Shown here piece after piece: positions 13,642-21,403 of a DNA stretch of 64,000 bases. The stretch covers positions 1-64,000 of the forward strand of contig NC_022438.1 of assembly GCF_000470775.1 (NCBI RefSeq). Direction: 5' to 3'. Below the pieces are notes generated by a model, which did no database searches, was not told the DNA's origin, and saw nothing but the letters and a program-made list of their open reading frames with translations. The stretch's first letter is position 1. Each line of letters starts with the position of its first letter. The translations under genes and the position numbers were made by a program. Origin of the DNA: Leifsonia xyli subsp. cynodontis DSM 46306 (GTDB lineage Bacteria; Actinomycetota; Actinomycetes; Actinomycetales; Microbacteriaceae).

Positions 13642-14703
13642 ATGGCTTTGACAACGGCACAATCAGCCGCATACACCATGCTGCGTCAGACGTCATCGTC
13701 GGGGCAAGCGGTCTCCCTGTCGGAGGACGCAGTTCGAGGATTGATCTTTATCGCTGCGTCCGAATTGGGGCTTGGGGATGTGGTTGACATCCCTCGTGCG
13801 GGGGTGCCGAACTTATACGATCCAGAGTTCACTGCGGACTTCGCATTGGACGGTGAAGATCCGCGTGTGCTCTTCGAGCGCGTCATTCGCGCAAACCCTG
13901 AGGCGGAGACGTTTATCGCTTGCGCTGCCGCTATCCACAAGGCACGCTTGAAATATCAGCGCGTTCTGTCCAGTCAGCCCCTCGATTCGATGGATCAAGT
14001 CGCCCCGAGAGGCCTCCTCCAGTACGGTCAGATGACACCGCACTCGCTGGCGACAATGCTCGTGTGGCGAAAATGGCTTTATGATTTGGACAATAGAGCT
14101 GCGCAAGAAACGGGATACCTCTTCGAGCCCGTCATTGCCGGGGCAATTGGCGGTGTCCCCTATTCGGCAGCGAAGAGTCCGGTGCGACGGGAATCCGGCA
14201 AGGGAGGCCGCCAGGTCGACAGCCTCAAGGAGCGACGCGCATACGAGATCAAGTTGCGAATGACGATCGCGGCAAGCGGCCAGGGCCGCTGGGGCGAAGA
14301 ACTGCTGTTTCCCACCGAAGCGAGAATGTCGGGATATGTTCCTGTCCTTGTCGTTCTCGATCCCACTCCGAATCCAAAGCTCGACGAGTTGGTCCGTGCT
14401 TTCACGTCCAATGGTGGCGAAGCCTATCTTGGCGATGAAGCGTGGAACCACCTCAAGACCGAGGCAGGGCCAGAGATGGCTGTCTTCTTGGAGAGGTACA
14501 TACGCGAGCCACTCGATGACATCTATCGCGCGCTCGATGGTGGCCCGCTGCCTGCTCTGTCGCTCACAGACAGAGGAAATGACATCGATATTGCGGTGGG
14601 CCGGTCCGTGATCACGATTCGCAGAGACAAAGCCGAGATTTCGTCTGAAAGCCTCGACGCCATCCCGGATGAAGGCGGCGATTTCCTTCCGGGGGTCGAC
14701 TGA
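13642..14703 (+). CDS. Probable type II restriction endonuclease partner of the methyltransferase
   Basis: I do not recognise the family by name. The 353-residue protein has a PD-(D/E)XK-like nuclease signature: Glu162 in a helix, then Asp193 in RQVDSLKERR and Glu202-x-Lys204 in AYEIKLRMT, followed by TIAASGQGRWGEE. It cuts DNA at the site protected by the upstream methyltransferase, by inference from position and motif. Removing the IS restores a gap of only nine bases between the methyltransferase stop and this ATG, so the two were an operon. The ribosome site AGGA at 13631-13634 overlaps the CTAG target and survives. The reading frame is intact; whether it is still transcribed past the IS is open. 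Confidence 0.72.
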   Translation: MALTTAQSAAYTMLRQTSSSGQAVSLSEDAVRGLIFIAASELGLGDVVDIPRAGVPNLYDPEFTADFALDGEDPRVLFERVIRANPEAETFIACAAAIHKARLKYQRVLSSQPLDSMDQVAPRGLLQYGQMTPHSLATMLVWRKWLYDLDNRAAQETGYLFEPVIAGAIGGVPYSAAKSPVRRESGKGGRQVDSLKERRAYEIKLRMTIAASGQGRWGEELLFPTEARMSGYVPVLVVLDPTPNPKLDELVRAFTSNGGEAYLGDEAWNHLKTEAGPEMAVFLERYIREPLDDIYRALDGGPLPALSLTDRGNDIDIAVGRSVITIRRDKAEISSESLDAIPDEGGDFLPGVD

Positions 14704-14754
14704 GAGGCCGCCAAATGACGTGCTGGGCATCGTGTTGCGGTTCCTGGTGGACTC

Positions 14755-15619
14755 TTACTTGAGCAGCCGGGAGAGCACGCGATCCGCCAGTGGTTTTGCC
14801 GCTGGTCTGACAGGTCGGGCAGTACTGCAGCGTGGAGTCTGCGAAAATCACCTCGCGGATGGTGTCTCCGCAGACGGGACAGGGTTGGCCCGTTCGCCCG
14901 TGAACACGGAGGCCGGACTTCTTCTCGGTCTTGAGTTCCGAGGCGGCGAGGCCGTCAGCACGGGCGAGCGCCTCCCGGAGCGTCGATTGGACGGCGGCAT
15001 AGAGCCGATCGAGTTCGTCATCGGTCAGAGCGGCGGGCTTGAAGGGGGACATCTTCGCGACATGCAGGATCTCGTCGGAGTAGGCGTTGCCGATTCCGGC
15101 GATGAGGCTCTGGTTGCGGAGGACGCCTTTGATCTGGGCACGACCCTGTTCGGCGAGGATGGCGGCGAAAACGTCCCGTGTGAATGCGGGGTCGAGCGGA
15201 TCGGGTCCGAGCCGGGCGATGCCGGGGACCTCGGCGGGATTGCGGACCACGGAGATAGACAGGCTCTTCTTGGTGCCGGCCTCTGTGATGTCGAGTCCGC
15301 TCCCGTCCTCCAACACCAGGCGGGCCGCCAGCGGTCCCTTCGACGGTCGGCCGGTGGGTGCTGGCGGCGGACCCTGACGCCAGCGGACCCAGCCCGCGCG
15401 GGCGAGGTGGATGACGAGGTGTAGTTCCCCCGCCGCGATGTCGAGGAACTTACCGTGACGTGAGACGCCGGTGATCGTGGCATCGTGAAGAGCATCAGGT
15501 GAGGGATCGAATGTTTTCAGAGCGGCGAACGCGACGACACTGAGCCGATCTATCACATGCCCGCTCAGCCGCTTCTCAAGGTCGGCGGCGAGGGCTGTGA
15601 CTTCCGGCAGTTCGGGCAC
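14755..15619 (-). pseudogene. Formamidopyrimidine-DNA glycosylase / endonuclease VIII family protein, frameshifted near the C-terminus
   Basis: Bifunctional base-excision glycosylase/AP lyase that removes oxidised bases. The GTG at 15619 gives MPELPEVTALA, with the essential Pro2 and Glu3. The helix-two-turns-helix region (LIAGIGNAYSDEIL) and a four-cysteine zinc finger (CPVCG...YCPTCQ) are intact. After CPTCQTSGK the frame breaks at a run of four T on the plus strand (14794-14797). With one base removed, the other frame gives KPLADRVLSRLLK and a TAA at 14755-14757, the family's normal end. As it stands, translation runs on to about 14612 and adds some 60 foreign residues overlapping the nuclease gene. 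Since the finger is complete, partial activity is possible. Confidence 0.8.
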
Positions 15620-15659
15620 GTGCCCATCCTGCCTCCATTCACGGAGATCCGGCAGTAGT

Positions 15660-16091
15660 GTGACCAGAGTGGATATCAGGATCGCTGCCTATAGCGTCAT
15701 CGTGGACGGGGACCGTATTCTGCTCGCCCACTGGAACGAGCGCGGCCGATCGGGGTGGACGCTCCCCGGTGGCGGCATCGAACCGGGTGAGGACCCGGTG
15801 GACGCTGTGGTGCGCGAGATCGCAGAGGAGACCGGCTTCGAGGCCGAAACGGAGGAACTCCTCGGCCTCGACTCCAAGGTCATCCCGGCCGAGGAGCGGT
15901 TCGCACTGCGCTCAGGACCCCTCCACGCGCTCCGGATCGTCTACCGGGCCAGGGTGATCGGCGGCATCCTCACCAACGAAGTCGGCGGTTCCACCGATGA
16001 AGCGGCGTGGTTTCCGCTCGACGGCATACCGAGCCACCGCGTCGACCTGGTCGACGCAGCTCTCAGCATGGCCGGGCTGACCCGCGGATGA
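15660..16091 (+). CDS. Nudix hydrolase
   Basis: A 143-residue Nudix-fold pyrophosphohydrolase; substrates of this family are nucleoside diphosphates linked to another group. The complete Nudix box is present: GGIEPGEDPVDAVVREIAEE followed by TGFE, matching GX5EX7REUXEEXGU. The start is probably the GTG at 15660 (VTRVDIRIAAYSVIV); a GTG nine bases later is possible. It is divergent from the DNA glycosylase gene and shares a short spacer with it. The two may act in oxidised-nucleotide defence, which is only suggestive. The substrate is unknown. Confidence 0.88.
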   Translation: MTRVDIRIAAYSVIVDGDRILLAHWNERGRSGWTLPGGGIEPGEDPVDAVVREIAEETGFEAETEELLGLDSKVIPAEERFALRSGPLHALRIVYRARVIGGILTNEVGGSTDEAAWFPLDGIPSHRVDLVDAALSMAGLTRG

Positions 16092-16171
16092 CTGCGTAGC
16101 GCCCGGTCGCCGGCGCACCGTGAGCGGTTTCCTTCCGAAAGGGCTGGCGAGGCCGGCGCAGACGCCGCACT

Positions 16172-16729
16172 CTACTCGGAGACCGGCGGTGTGGTGGGCT
16201 CCTCATCGGAGACCCAGAGTTCGTCGTCGGCACGGAATGTCTGCCAGACCGCGTAGAGGAGCCCGGCCGCGGCGATCACACCGAGGCCGACCGCGATGAT
16301 GGTGCCGCCGTCGGGGCCGGACCTCTGTTTCGCGACCGAAGTGCGGCGGGTGAGCTCCCTGCCGGCCCTTTTGATGTCGCCGGCGAAAGCGGCCGAGCGA
16401 GCCGCTCGGGCGTGGTCCACGACCGAGAGCGCGGTGCCGACCGCGGTGCCGACCGCGGGGATGACATCGCCCACGATGCGGTCACGGGCGATGCCGATGT
16501 AGCGGTTGGCGCTCGCGCGGGTAGACTCCGCCGCGGGACGCACATAGCTGTCGTAGCCGTCACGGACGCGCGGCGCGATCTCCTCGCGGGTGTAGTGGGC
16601 GGCCTGCTTCTTGGCCTCGCTGGCGAGAGCGTTCGCGCTCGACAGCACCTCTTGCTGACGACCCCACAGCTCCTCGGCGCTTCTGCGCAGTCGCTTGAGC
16701 TCCTTCTTGCGCTTCCGTGTCAGGCTCAT
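16172..16729 (-). CDS. Conserved hypothetical protein with one C-terminal membrane segment
   Basis: A 185-residue protein starting at the ATG at 16729, with GGAGGTCC directly upstream. The N-terminus is very basic (TRKRKKELKRLRR). The middle (residues 15-105) is alanine-rich and helical, with repeated amphipathic patterns like those of YtxH or apolipoprotein-type envelope proteins. One membrane helix (IIAVGLGVIAAAGLLYAVW) lies around residues 143-162, followed by an acidic tail (ADDELWVSDEEP). It is divergent from the cyclophilin gene with 121 bases between. I do not recognise a function. Confidence 0.75.
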   Translation of the reverse strand: MSLTRKRKKELKRLRRSAEELWGRQQEVLSSANALASEAKKQAAHYTREEIAPRVRDGYDSYVRPAAESTRASANRYIGIARDRIVGDVIPAVGTAVGTALSVVDHARAARSAAFAGDIKRAGRELTRRTSVAKQRSGPDGGTIIAVGLGVIAAAGLLYAVWQTFRADDELWVSDEEPTTPPVSE

Positions 16730-16850
16730 CCTGGACCTCCATTGCGTCGGTGGCGAACTGACTCCATCTTGCCACCGAAAGCCCTGGGGATGGTCCGAGA
16801 GCCCGGACCGGGCCCCGGGCTTCCACAGGCCCTGTGCAAGAATTGATGCC

Positions 16851-17390
16851 ATGTCTAAGCACACCGCTGTCGCCACGCTCCACACTAACTACGGAGATAT
16901 CAAGGTCAACCTCTTCGGCAACCACGTTCCGAAGACGGTCGGGAACTTCGCGGGGCTGGCGACCGGTGAGATCGAGTGGACGCATCCGGCCACGGGCGAG
17001 AAGACGAACACTCCGCTTTACGACGGCGTGATCTTCCACCGAATCATCCCCGGCTTCATGATCCAGGGCGGCGACCCGCTCGGACAGGGCATCGGTGGGC
17101 CGGGCTACCAGTTCGACGACGAGATCAACCCGGAACTCGACTTCACCCAGCCCTACATGCTCGCCATGGCCAACGCAGGAAGCCCGGGGGGACGCGGCAC
17201 CAATGGCTCGCAGTTCTTCATCACCGTCGGTCCGACGACGTGGCTGCAGGGCAAACACTCCATCTTCGGCGAGGTCGCGGACGACGCTTCGCGCAAGGTC
17301 GTGGACAAGCTCGCCGAGGTCCCGACCGATGCCGGTGACCGCCCGCTCGATGACGTCGTCATCGAGTCGGTCGAGATCGAGCAGGTCTGA
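16851..17390 (+). CDS. Peptidyl-prolyl cis-trans isomerase, cyclophilin type
   Basis: Cytosolic cyclophilin that speeds proline isomerisation during protein folding. The 179-residue protein has no signal peptide and covers only the catalytic domain. The active-site arginine lies in GVIFHRIIPGFMIQGGDP, and GSQFFIT and the tryptophan of the cyclosporin-binding pocket (TTWLQGKHSIFGEV) are present. The ATG at 16851 was chosen because upstream codons are not conserved. The rhomboid gene follows after 23 bases, so the two are likely co-transcribed, as in many actinobacteria near gyrA. Confidence 0.94.
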   Translation: MSKHTAVATLHTNYGDIKVNLFGNHVPKTVGNFAGLATGEIEWTHPATGEKTNTPLYDGVIFHRIIPGFMIQGGDPLGQGIGGPGYQFDDEINPELDFTQPYMLAMANAGSPGGRGTNGSQFFITVGPTTWLQGKHSIFGEVADDASRKVVDKLAEVPTDAGDRPLDDVVIESVEIEQV

Positions 17391-17413
17391 GAGCGGACAG
17401 GCGGAGCTGAACG

Positions 17414-18271
17414 ATGTCTCAGCCCGTCGGCGTGCCGGTGAGCACCTGCTACCGGCATCCCGATCGTGTGAGCTATGTGCTCTGCCAGCGGTGCGGACGG
17501 ACGATCTGCGGGGAGTGTCAGACGCCGGCCGCCGTCGGCGTCGTGTGCCCCGAGTGCATGGCCCAGCAGCGCGCCACAGCACCGCGTACGAAACCAGCCT
17601 GGCTCACCCGGGCGACCGCGCCGGGCGCCCCGGTCGTCACCTACGCGATCATCGCCGTCTGCGTGGTGGTGTTCCTCTTGCAGAATGCGCCGATCGTCGG
17701 CGGGCAGATCATGAACGCACTGGTCTATGCGGGTGCGTACTCCTACCCGTCCGGTTCGCTGTCGCCGCTGATCGCGTTCGAGCCGTGGCGGATGCTCACG
17801 TCGCTCTTCGCGCACGCGAACCTCATCCACTTGGCGCTGAACATGTACACGCTGTGGGTCTTCGGGATGGTCCTCGAGCCGATGCTCGGCCGGCTGCGCT
17901 ACGCCGCGCTCTTCCTCATCGCCGGTTTCGCGGGTTCGCTGGCTGTCCTGCTGATCACTCCTCCCGGTCAGGAGGTGCTCGGCGCCTCTGGCGCGATCTT
18001 CGGGATGTTCGGGGCGTTCTTCATCATTCAGCGGCGGCTGGGGGGCAACGCGACGCAGATTCTTGTGCTGGTCGCCATCAACTTGGCGGTCGGCTTCATC
18101 CCCGGTCTCAACATCTCTTGGCAGGCACACGTCGGCGGATTCATCGGCGGCCTGCTGCTCGGACTGATCTACGTCGAGACGCGGAAGCCGAGCGGCCGGC
18201 GCTGGCAGCTGCCGATCACCGTTCTGCTCTGCGCGCTGCTCATCGTGGTCAGCCTGCTGCATTTCTTCTAA
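17414..18271 (+). CDS. Rhomboid-family intramembrane serine protease with N-terminal zinc ribbon
   Basis: Cleaves membrane protein segments within the bilayer. The N-terminus has paired cysteine motifs (CYRHPDRVSYVLCQRCGR, then CGEC and CPEC), a B-box-like zinc-binding region of about 60 residues. Six or seven membrane helices follow. Rhomboid signatures are clear: HANLIHLALNMYTLW, the catalytic serine in GASGAIFGMFG, and the catalytic histidine in SWQAHVGGFIGG. The 285-residue length is typical of actinobacterial members. It lies downstream of the cyclophilin gene. Substrates are unknown. Confidence 0.92.
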   Translation: MSQPVGVPVSTCYRHPDRVSYVLCQRCGRTICGECQTPAAVGVVCPECMAQQRATAPRTKPAWLTRATAPGAPVVTYAIIAVCVVVFLLQNAPIVGGQIMNALVYAGAYSYPSGSLSPLIAFEPWRMLTSLFAHANLIHLALNMYTLWVFGMVLEPMLGRLRYAALFLIAGFAGSLAVLLITPPGQEVLGASGAIFGMFGAFFIIQRRLGGNATQILVLVAINLAVGFIPGLNISWQAHVGGFIGGLLLGLIYVETRKPSGRRWQLPITVLLCALLIVVSLLHFF

Positions 18272-18290
18272 GCGAGCGGGTTCCCACAAA

Positions 18291-18357
18291 CGTGGATAAG
18301 TTATCCACAGCCTTATTAACAGTGGGGATAATTACACGGTTGTAACTCTCCACAGGC
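18291..18357. promoter_or_regulatory. DnaA-box-like cluster, left part
   Basis: An inverted pair of DnaA boxes, GTGGATAAGTTATCCACAG (TTATCCACA at 18301-18309 and its partner at 18291-18299), is followed by TTATTAACAGTGGGGATAA at 18313-18331 and CTCCACAGG near 18346. The repeat TTATTAACAGTGGGGA recurs at 19262-19277, on the other side of the IS5-like element. No gene overlaps this stretch. It resembles a DnaA titration or regulatory site about 16 kb from oriC; that role is inferred. Confidence 0.5.
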
Positions 18358-18359
18358 TT

Positions 18360-19260
18360 AGAGGTGGTTTCAGTAGTCGTTTTTGGTGAGTTTGCGGGCG
18401 CTGGTGATCGCGATTGCTAGAGCGACGAGCGCCGTGATCGTTGAGGCGGTGCGGTCGTAGCGAGTGGCGAGTTTCCGGAAGGCGAGGATCCAGGCCATGG
18501 TGCGTTCGACTACCCAACAGTGTTTACCCAGTCACTGTTTGGAGTCGACTCCGATTCGTGCGATGCGTGCCTTGATCCCACGACAACGCAGGTAACAGCG
18601 GACGCGGCGGTTGTCGTAAGCCTTATCGGCGTGGAAGATAACCGGGCGGCGTCTGGGCCGACCGCGGCCGACGCCCTTGATCGCGGTGATGTTGTCTAAC
18701 ACAGGTTCCACGAGCATGGAGTCGTGTCGGTTGGCGCCGGAGATCTCCACATGCAGCGGGAGTCCGTTGCGGTCGGTCAGGACATGGTACTTGGTGCCCC
18801 GTTTCCCACGATCCGTGGGGTTAGGTCCAGTGAGATCGCCCCCCTTTTCGCCCGGACACTTACGGAGTCCAGGCAGGTTCTTGACCAGTCGATCATGCCA
18901 GCCTGGCCGAGTTCGTCGAGCATGATCTTCCGCAGTGCATCCCACGCGCCCGCTTCGGACCATTCACGCAGACGCCGCCAACAAGTGACCCCGGACCCAT
19001 ACCCCAACTCGGGCGGGAGCTTCTCCACGGGATCCCCGTCAGCAGCACGAACACGATCCCAGCGAACACCTTCCGGTCAGGAACCCGAGGCTGCCCAGCC
19101 CGCCCATTGACCACAGGCGGCCGAGGCGGAATCAACGGCTCCAGCCGCTCCCACAACATATCCGTAATGAACCGATCCTCAGCAAGCGTCGACACTCGAC
19201 CAGCATCCCCGCTAACCAGCCACAACAACCACCGCCACGCCGACTACTGAAACCACCTCT
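18360..19260 (-). mobile_element. IS5-family-like insertion sequence, decayed
   Basis: An element of about 900 bases bounded by near-perfect inverted repeats: AGAGGTGGTTTCAGTAGTCG at 18360-18379, matched by CGACTACTGAAACCACCTCT at 19241-19260. The interior encodes a transposase on the minus strand, broken by two frameshifts and a stop. The target duplication is not clear (only TT is shared outside the repeats). It inserted into a repeat cluster of DnaA-box-like sequences between the rhomboid gene and crgA. The ends look intact, so mobilisation by a related transposase in trans is conceivable. Confidence 0.85.
18370..19228 (-). pseudogene. IS5-family (IS427-like) transposase, broken
   Basis: The three reading frames together give a recognisable IS5-type DDE transposase: DMLWERLEPLIPPRPP at the start, VLLTGIPW, LDSVSVRAKRG, GTKYHVLTDRNGLPL, then VIFHADKAYDNRRVR and VVERTMAWILAFRKL at the end. 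Single-base deletions occur near 19022-19028 (after GIPW) and in the run of C and T at 18839-18848 (after RAKRG). A TGA at 18532-18534 interrupts between DSKQ and LGKHCWVVERT. The final TGA lies inside the left inverted repeat. Three disabling changes make this a clear pseudogene. Confidence 0.85.
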
Positions 19261-19330
19261 TATTAACAGTGGGGAGAACGAGTTCCCCTGGCTCTTAACA
19301 GTGTGGATGAGCGCTGTGAATAATTGGCTG
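19261..19330. promoter_or_regulatory. DnaA-box-like cluster, right part
   Basis: Immediately after the IS5-like element lies TTATTAACAGTGGGGAGAAC (from 19262), a copy of the repeat left of the element. It is followed by TTAACAGTGTGGATGAG from about 19297. Together with the left part this makes three iterons of the form TTAACAGTGKGGAKRA plus a perfect inverted DnaA-box pair. They were one cluster of about 150 bases before the insertion. Confidence 0.45.
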
Positions 19331-19333
19331 GAA

Positions 19334-19380
19334 CCGGTGAGAGCCCGGTCGATCTCGCGGATCGACCGGGCTCTCACCGG
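19334..19380 (-). terminator. Strong hairpin downstream of crgA
   Basis: A perfect 20-base inverted repeat (19334-19353 with 19361-19380) separated by a 7-base loop. It starts 13 bases past the crgA stop on the minus strand. It fits a transcription terminator, although no run of T follows. Confidence 0.7.
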
Positions 19381-19392
19381 CAGCGGAGGCGG

Positions 19393-19653
19393 CTAGCGCC
19401 ACCGAGTGGTCATGAGGAAGCCGATGAAGGCGATGCCGAAACCGACGAGGATGTTCCACGGCCCCAGCGCGGGAACCGGGTACTGGTTCTGACTCACGTA
19501 GAAGACGATGATCCAGACCAGGCCGAGCAGCATGAAGCCGAACATGACAGGCTTGAACCAGACCGGGTTGGGCGCTTCTTCGCCGGAGGCCAGCGAACTG
19601 CGCTCGGGGCGGGCGGAGCGCTCGAGCTTTGTCTTCGACTTGCTGCGTGCCAT
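19393..19653 (-). CDS. crgA: Cell division protein CrgA
   Basis: Small septum-associated membrane protein that in actinobacteria recruits or inhibits divisome components (FtsZ, FtsI, RodA/PbpA). It has 86 residues, starting at the ATG at 19653 (MARSKSKTKLERS). The cytosolic N-terminus is basic, with the conserved NPVWFKPVMFGFMLLG entry to helix 1. It is followed by the family signature NQYPVPALGPWNILVG and a second helix ending in MTTRWR. Its location next to the pknB-pknA-pbpA-rodA block is conserved and functionally consistent. Confidence 0.93.
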   Translation of the reverse strand: MARSKSKTKLERSARPERSSLASGEEAPNPVWFKPVMFGFMLLGLVWIIVFYVSQNQYPVPALGPWNILVGFGIAFIGFLMTTRWR

Positions 19654-19760
19654 AGCACACAAGTGTAGCGGGACCGGTCTGAGGGTTTGCTAGTCCGATC
19701 GACTGCTGTTCCCGGGGAATACCCGGCTTGCAGACCCCCGGGCATCGTAGAATTTGCTAT

Positions 19761-20579
19761 ATGACCACTCCGACCGAGCCCGAACCCGAGCTGCGACGGC
19801 CGCGCGGCGGCCGAGCGAGCAGAAGGTCCATGCCGGAGAAGACCCGCCCCGCGCCTCGAATCACCTTCCTCGGGGTCATGGGCGAGATGCTGATCACGGC
19901 CGGTGTCCTCGTCGGGCTCTTTCTCGGCTGGCAGCTCTGGTTCAACAATCTGGTCATGGCGGGCAAGCAGACATCGGCAGCGGCCGACCAGAGCCAGCAA
20001 TGGATCAACGATGCGCTCACGGCCCCAGCGCCCACCTCGACGCCCTCGGAGGACGGAACCATCACCCCGCCTGTGATGACGAAACCGGCGGACTACGAGA
20101 CCTTCGCGGTGCTCTACATCCCGAGGCTCGGTGTCGAGTGGAAGCGGAGCATTCGCCAGACCGTCGACGTGCAGCGAGTGCTCAACAGCTACACGGCCGG
20201 TGTCGGGCACTACGCGGACACGCAGATGCCGGGCGAGATCGGCAACTTCGCCGTCGCAGGGCACGACTCGGGATGGGGCAACGCCTTCATCGACCTGTCG
20301 AAGCTGCAGATCGGCGACCGGATCTATGTGCAGACGAAAGACGGCTGGTACACGTATGTGTTCCGCAATTTCGAGTATGTCCAGCCGTCGGCCATCCAGG
20401 TGATCGCTGCGGTTCCACGGCATCCCGAGGTGGAGCCGGTGGAGCGGCTGATGACCATCACGACCTGCAACCCGCCCTTCCACGCGGGGGAACGCTTGAT
20501 CGCATACAACGTGTTCGAGAGTTTCGCTCCCGCTCAAGACATTCCGACTGAGATCGTGGCAGCGGTGAACGGAGGCTGA
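19761..20579 (+). CDS. srtE: Class E sortase
   Basis: Membrane-anchored transpeptidase that cleaves a C-terminal sorting signal (LAXTG in class E) and attaches proteins to peptidoglycan. It has 272 residues with a basic cytosolic N-terminus and one membrane helix (LITAGVLVGLFLGWQLWF, about residues 44-61). The sortase barrel has catalytic His168 (AVAGHDSGWG), Cys236 (MTITTCNPPF) and Arg245 (GERLIAYN). The start at 19761 follows a weak site. It is divergent from crgA and sits with the cell-wall kinase cluster. A decayed LAETG substrate is encoded at 31718-33723. Confidence 0.92.
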   Translation: MTTPTEPEPELRRPRGGRASRRSMPEKTRPAPRITFLGVMGEMLITAGVLVGLFLGWQLWFNNLVMAGKQTSAAADQSQQWINDALTAPAPTSTPSEDGTITPPVMTKPADYETFAVLYIPRLGVEWKRSIRQTVDVQRVLNSYTAGVGHYADTQMPGEIGNFAVAGHDSGWGNAFIDLSKLQIGDRIYVQTKDGWYTYVFRNFEYVQPSAIQVIAAVPRHPEVEPVERLMTITTCNPPFHAGERLIAYNVFESFAPAQDIPTEIVAAVNGG

Positions 20580-20583
20580 AAAA

Positions 20584-20742
20584 ATGTATGGAGCTCTCTG
20601 GCGCATCCTGCCCGGGCCGATCTGGCTGCGTGTTCTGGTTCTGCTCGTCCTGATGGCGGCGGTGCTTTTCTGCCTTGTGATGTGGGTCTTCCCCTGGGTG
20701 GATTCGCTTCTGGGCCCTCAGGAAGGTACCGTGGGGCCGTGA
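20584..20742 (+). CDS. Small membrane protein between sortase and pabA
   Basis: A 52-residue protein starting four bases after the sortase stop. It is a single hydrophobic helix (LRVLVLLVLMAAVLFCLVMW) preceded by MYGALWRILPGPIW and followed by VFPWVDSLLG. Its TGA overlaps the GTG of the next gene (GTGA), so it is locked in a translationally coupled run. Similar small membrane proteins occupy this position in related actinobacteria, from general knowledge. No function is known; help with sortase or membrane assembly is speculation. Confidence 0.72.
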   Translation: MYGALWRILPGPIWLRVLVLLVLMAAVLFCLVMWVFPWVDSLLGPQEGTVGP

Positions 20743-21377
20743 CTCGTGTTCTCGTCATCGACAACTACGACAGCTTCGTATACACACTGAATGGCTACCT
20801 GCTTGAGCTCGGTGCCGAGACAGATGTTGTCCGCAACGACGACATCCCTGTAGAAAGCCTCACGGCCCGGCTGGCCGAGTACGACGCTGTGCTCGTCTCA
20901 CCCGGCCCGGGCAAACCCTCGGACGCCGGTGTGTCCATTCCGGCTGTGACAGCAGCCTTCGAGAGCGGGCAGCCGCTGCTCGGCGTCTGCCTCGGACACC
21001 AGGCCATCGCGGAGGCCTTCGGTGGCGTCGTCACCAACGCAGAAGAGCTGATGCACGGCAAGACCTCGTTGGTCGAGCACGACAGCAGCACTCTCTTCGA
21101 CGGGGTCCCCCAGCCTTTCACAGCGACGCGCTATCACTCTCTGGCGGTCGTGGACGGCACCCTTCCCGAGGAGCTCGTTGTCACCGCGCGCACGCTGGGC
21201 GGTGTCATCATGGCACTGCAGCACCGGACCGCGGCGATCTACGGGGTGCAGTTCCACCCGGAGTCGGTGCTCACCGAGGGCGGCTACCGAATGCTGGGCA
21301 ATTGGCTAGAGGTGGCCGGGCTCACCGGCGGGGCGGGACAGCGCGTTCGCTCAACCCGCGCGTCAAGCACAGCTTGA
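20739..21377 (+). CDS. pabA: Glutamine amidotransferase subunit of aminodeoxychorismate/anthranilate synthase
   Basis: Releases ammonia from glutamine for use by PabB (folate) or TrpE (tryptophan). The 212-residue class I amidotransferase has IDNYDSFVYTLNGYL at the N-terminus, the nucleophile in GVCLGHQAIAEAFGG, and the His-Glu pair in VQFHPESVLTEGG. The GTG at 20739 overlaps the preceding stop. The gene stands alone without trpE or pabB nearby, as is usual beside pknB in actinobacteria, so it may serve both pathways; the symbol pabA versus trpG cannot be decided from sequence. Confidence 0.9.
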   Translation: MTRVLVIDNYDSFVYTLNGYLLELGAETDVVRNDDIPVESLTARLAEYDAVLVSPGPGKPSDAGVSIPAVTAAFESGQPLLGVCLGHQAIAEAFGGVVTNAEELMHGKTSLVEHDSSTLFDGVPQPFTATRYHSLAVVDGTLPEELVVTARTLGGVIMALQHRTAAIYGVQFHPESVLTEGGYRMLGNWLEVAGLTGGAGQRVRSTRASSTA

Positions 21378-21403
21378 CACACCCGTTCCGCTGAGCCCTC
21401 CGC

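Noticed and set aside
18360..19260. Target-site duplication for the IS5-like element
   Set aside because: Only two bases (TT) match outside the inverted repeats. The nearby 16-base repeat TTATTAACAGTGGGGA is not at the left boundary, so it is an iteron and not a duplication made by insertion.
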